Below, piece by piece: positions 4,983 through 6,271 of a DNA stretch of 6,271 nt (the first letter of the stretch is position 1; the number at the start of each line of letters is the position of its first letter). Source of the stretch: Mucilaginibacter sp. (lineage in GTDB: Bacteria > Bacteroidota > Bacteroidia > Sphingobacteriales > Sphingobacteriaceae); NCBI GenBank assembly GCA_028288315.1, contig JAQBNY010000121.1, positions 1 to 6,271 of the forward strand, read 5' to 3'. Position numbers and translations under genes: made by a program. The notes beneath the pieces were generated by a model. That model did not search any database. It was not told the origin of the DNA and worked only from the letters and a program-made list of their open reading frames with translations.

Positions 4983-6271
4983 TTACAAGCCAAATTCGTC
5001 TATTTTACGGTAAAGTGTACTTAACCCAATCCCCAATAACCGTGCAGCTTCTGTTTTATTACCTTTGGTATAGTTAAGCACTTTGCTTATATGTTGCTTT
5101 TCAATGCTTTGCAGATCAAAAGCGTTGCTGTCAATATTTTGGTTGTTAAACTGTAGTGGTAAAGTATCCGGGGTTAGGGTATCATCAGCTAATATTACTG
5201 CACGTTCCATTACATTTTTCAATTCGCGGATATTGCCTTTCCATTGATGCCGCTTAAGTAAGTTTAAAAACTCATCGGTCATGTTAACAGGTTTACCGGC
5301 TTTATCTGCAAAGAATTTAAGATAATATTTAGCCAGAAGTTCAATATCATCTTTACGCTCATTTAATGATGGGAGGGAGATAGTAAATACTGATAAACGG
5401 TAAAACAGATCCAGCCTGAACCTTCCTTCTTCGGCATCCTTTTGAAGATTACGGTTTGTAGCCGCCATAATACGGATGTTCACCTTGGTGGTTTGTGTAT
5501 CGCCCAGTTTTATGAAGGTTTTACTTTCCAGCACACGTAATAGTTTGGCCTGTAGCTCGAGGCTCATTTCGCCTATCTCATCTAAGAATATGCTGCCGTG
5601 GTGTGCTTCTTCAAATAATCCTTTTTTATCTTTCACAGCTCCGGTAAAGGCACCTGCTTTGTAACCAAACAATTCGCTTTCCAGCAGCTCACCGGTAAAA
5701 CTGCTGCAATTAATAGCCACAAAGGGCATTTGCCTGCGCTGGCTTTCATAATGTATTGCCGATGCAAACACCTCCTTGCCGGTACCGGTTTCACCCAATA
5801 GTAAAACAGTGGTATCAGATGCTGCCACCCTGCGCGCCAGGTTTACAGCATCCATAATTTGCTGTGATTTCCCTATGATTTGTGTGAAATTAGCTTTGCT
5901 GCTTGTTTTTTTATCAGCATTAAAAGCAATTAGCTGTAGTTGCGCTTTTTCAACCGCCTTGTTAAGCAAGGGAATTATTTTATCATTATCGTCGCCTTTA
6001 ATAATGTAATTGAAGGCGCCGTTTTTAATGGATTTAACACCATCGCTAATGGTGCCGTATGCGGTAAGGTTAATTACTTCTACATATGGTTTTTTAACTT
6101 TTATTGTTTTTACAAGATCTATACCGTTTACATCAGGTAATTTTACATCGCTTAAAACTACCAGTACATCTTCCTGCTCAAGCAACTTCAGGCCATCCTT
6201 GCCGGTATAGGCTTGTAACACCCGGAACCCCTCTAACCCGATAATGCGCGATAGCAGATCGTTTAGTTTTT
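4983..6271 (-). CDS. NtrC-type sigma-54-dependent response regulator (N-terminus outside window)
   Basis: 428 residues are visible. The frame is open to the window edge, and upstream of the GTG at 6221 it reads KLNDLLSRIIGLEGFR, typical receiver helix 1 sequence, so that GTG is internal and about ten N-terminal codons are missing. Receiver domain: phosphoacceptor D41 (LSDVKLPD), T69 in the LTAYG motif, and K91 followed by Gly (IIKGDD) rather than the usual Pro. AAA+ domain: Walker A GETGTGKE (159-166), sigma-54 contact loop GAFTGA (206-211), Walker B IFLDEI (227-232) and sensor I AATNRNL. A Fis-type helix-turn-helix closes the protein (about 403-424, EAARLLGIGLSTLYRKI). The intact GAFTGA loop and Walker motifs indicate an active enhancer-binding ATPase that opens sigma-54 promoters. 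The likely partner kinase is the next gene on this strand. Target genes are not visible here. Confidence 0.95.
   Translation of the reverse strand, partial: KLNDLLSRIIGLEGFRVLQAYTGKDGLKLLEQEDVLVVLSDVKLPDVNGIDLVKTIKVKKPYVEVINLTAYGTISDGVKSIKNGAFNYIIKGDDNDKIIPLLNKAVEKAQLQLIAFNADKKTSSKANFTQIIGKSQQIMDAVNLARRVAASDTTVLLLGETGTGKEVFASAIHYESQRRQMPFVAINCSSFTGELLESELFGYKAGAFTGAVKDKKGLFEEAHHGSIFLDEIGEMSLELQAKLLRVLESKTFIKLGDTQTTKVNIRIMAATNRNLQKDAEEGRFRLDLFYRLSVFTISLPSLNERKDDIELLAKYYLKFFADKAGKPVNMTDEFLNLLKRHQWKGNIRELKNVMERAVILADDTLTPDTLPLQFNNQNIDSNAFDLQSIEKQHISKVLNYTKGNKTEAARLLGIGLSTLYRKIDEFGL

Noticed and set aside
5476..6210. Several plus-strand open frames opposite the NtrC-type regulator
   Set aside because: They lie opposite well-defined receiver and AAA+ motifs and show only low-complexity, Cys/Ser/Phe-rich translations typical of antisense frames.

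Overview
The window reads as chromosomal DNA of a Bacteroidota bacterium, probably a Mucilaginibacter/Pedobacter-type member of the Sphingobacteriaceae. This rests on AT-rich DNA, the lack of clear Shine-Dalgarno sequences before starts, and the style of the histidine kinases (for example the FTENASHEL phosphoacceptor box). The genus is an inference; no marker gene is present.

Layout from left to right: (1) the 3' end of a plus-strand PAP2-family phosphatase gene (to 284), then a strong hairpin (340-373) between it and the convergent gene. (2) A minus-strand OmpR-type response regulator (2303 to 1626) and its membrane histidine kinase (1629 to 379), overlapping by 4 bp. (3) A 603-bp insertion (2383-2985) with near-perfect 23-bp terminal inverted repeats and an exact 8-bp target duplication (AAAGCAAA). 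It carries no transposase; its only gene is a complete plus-strand DUF1801 gene (2533-2964). (4) A minus-strand membrane histidine kinase with HAMP and PAS domains (4736 to 2994). (5) A 246-bp gap with a minus-strand terminator and a weak sigma-54-like site. (6) An NtrC-type sigma-54 response regulator whose first roughly ten codons lie beyond the right edge.

On the minus strand the order is NtrC-type regulator, PAS/HAMP kinase, [inserted element], OmpR-type regulator, kinase: two complete two-component systems in tandem. Removing the element and one duplication copy leaves only 79 bp between the PAS/HAMP kinase stop codon and the OmpR-type regulator start. The insertion therefore split what was a tight regulatory cluster. 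The standout observation is this non-autonomous, passenger-carrying cassette, in which the passenger gene's stop codon is partly supplied by the right terminal repeat. Everything else is recognisable family biology, with signals and ligands unknown.
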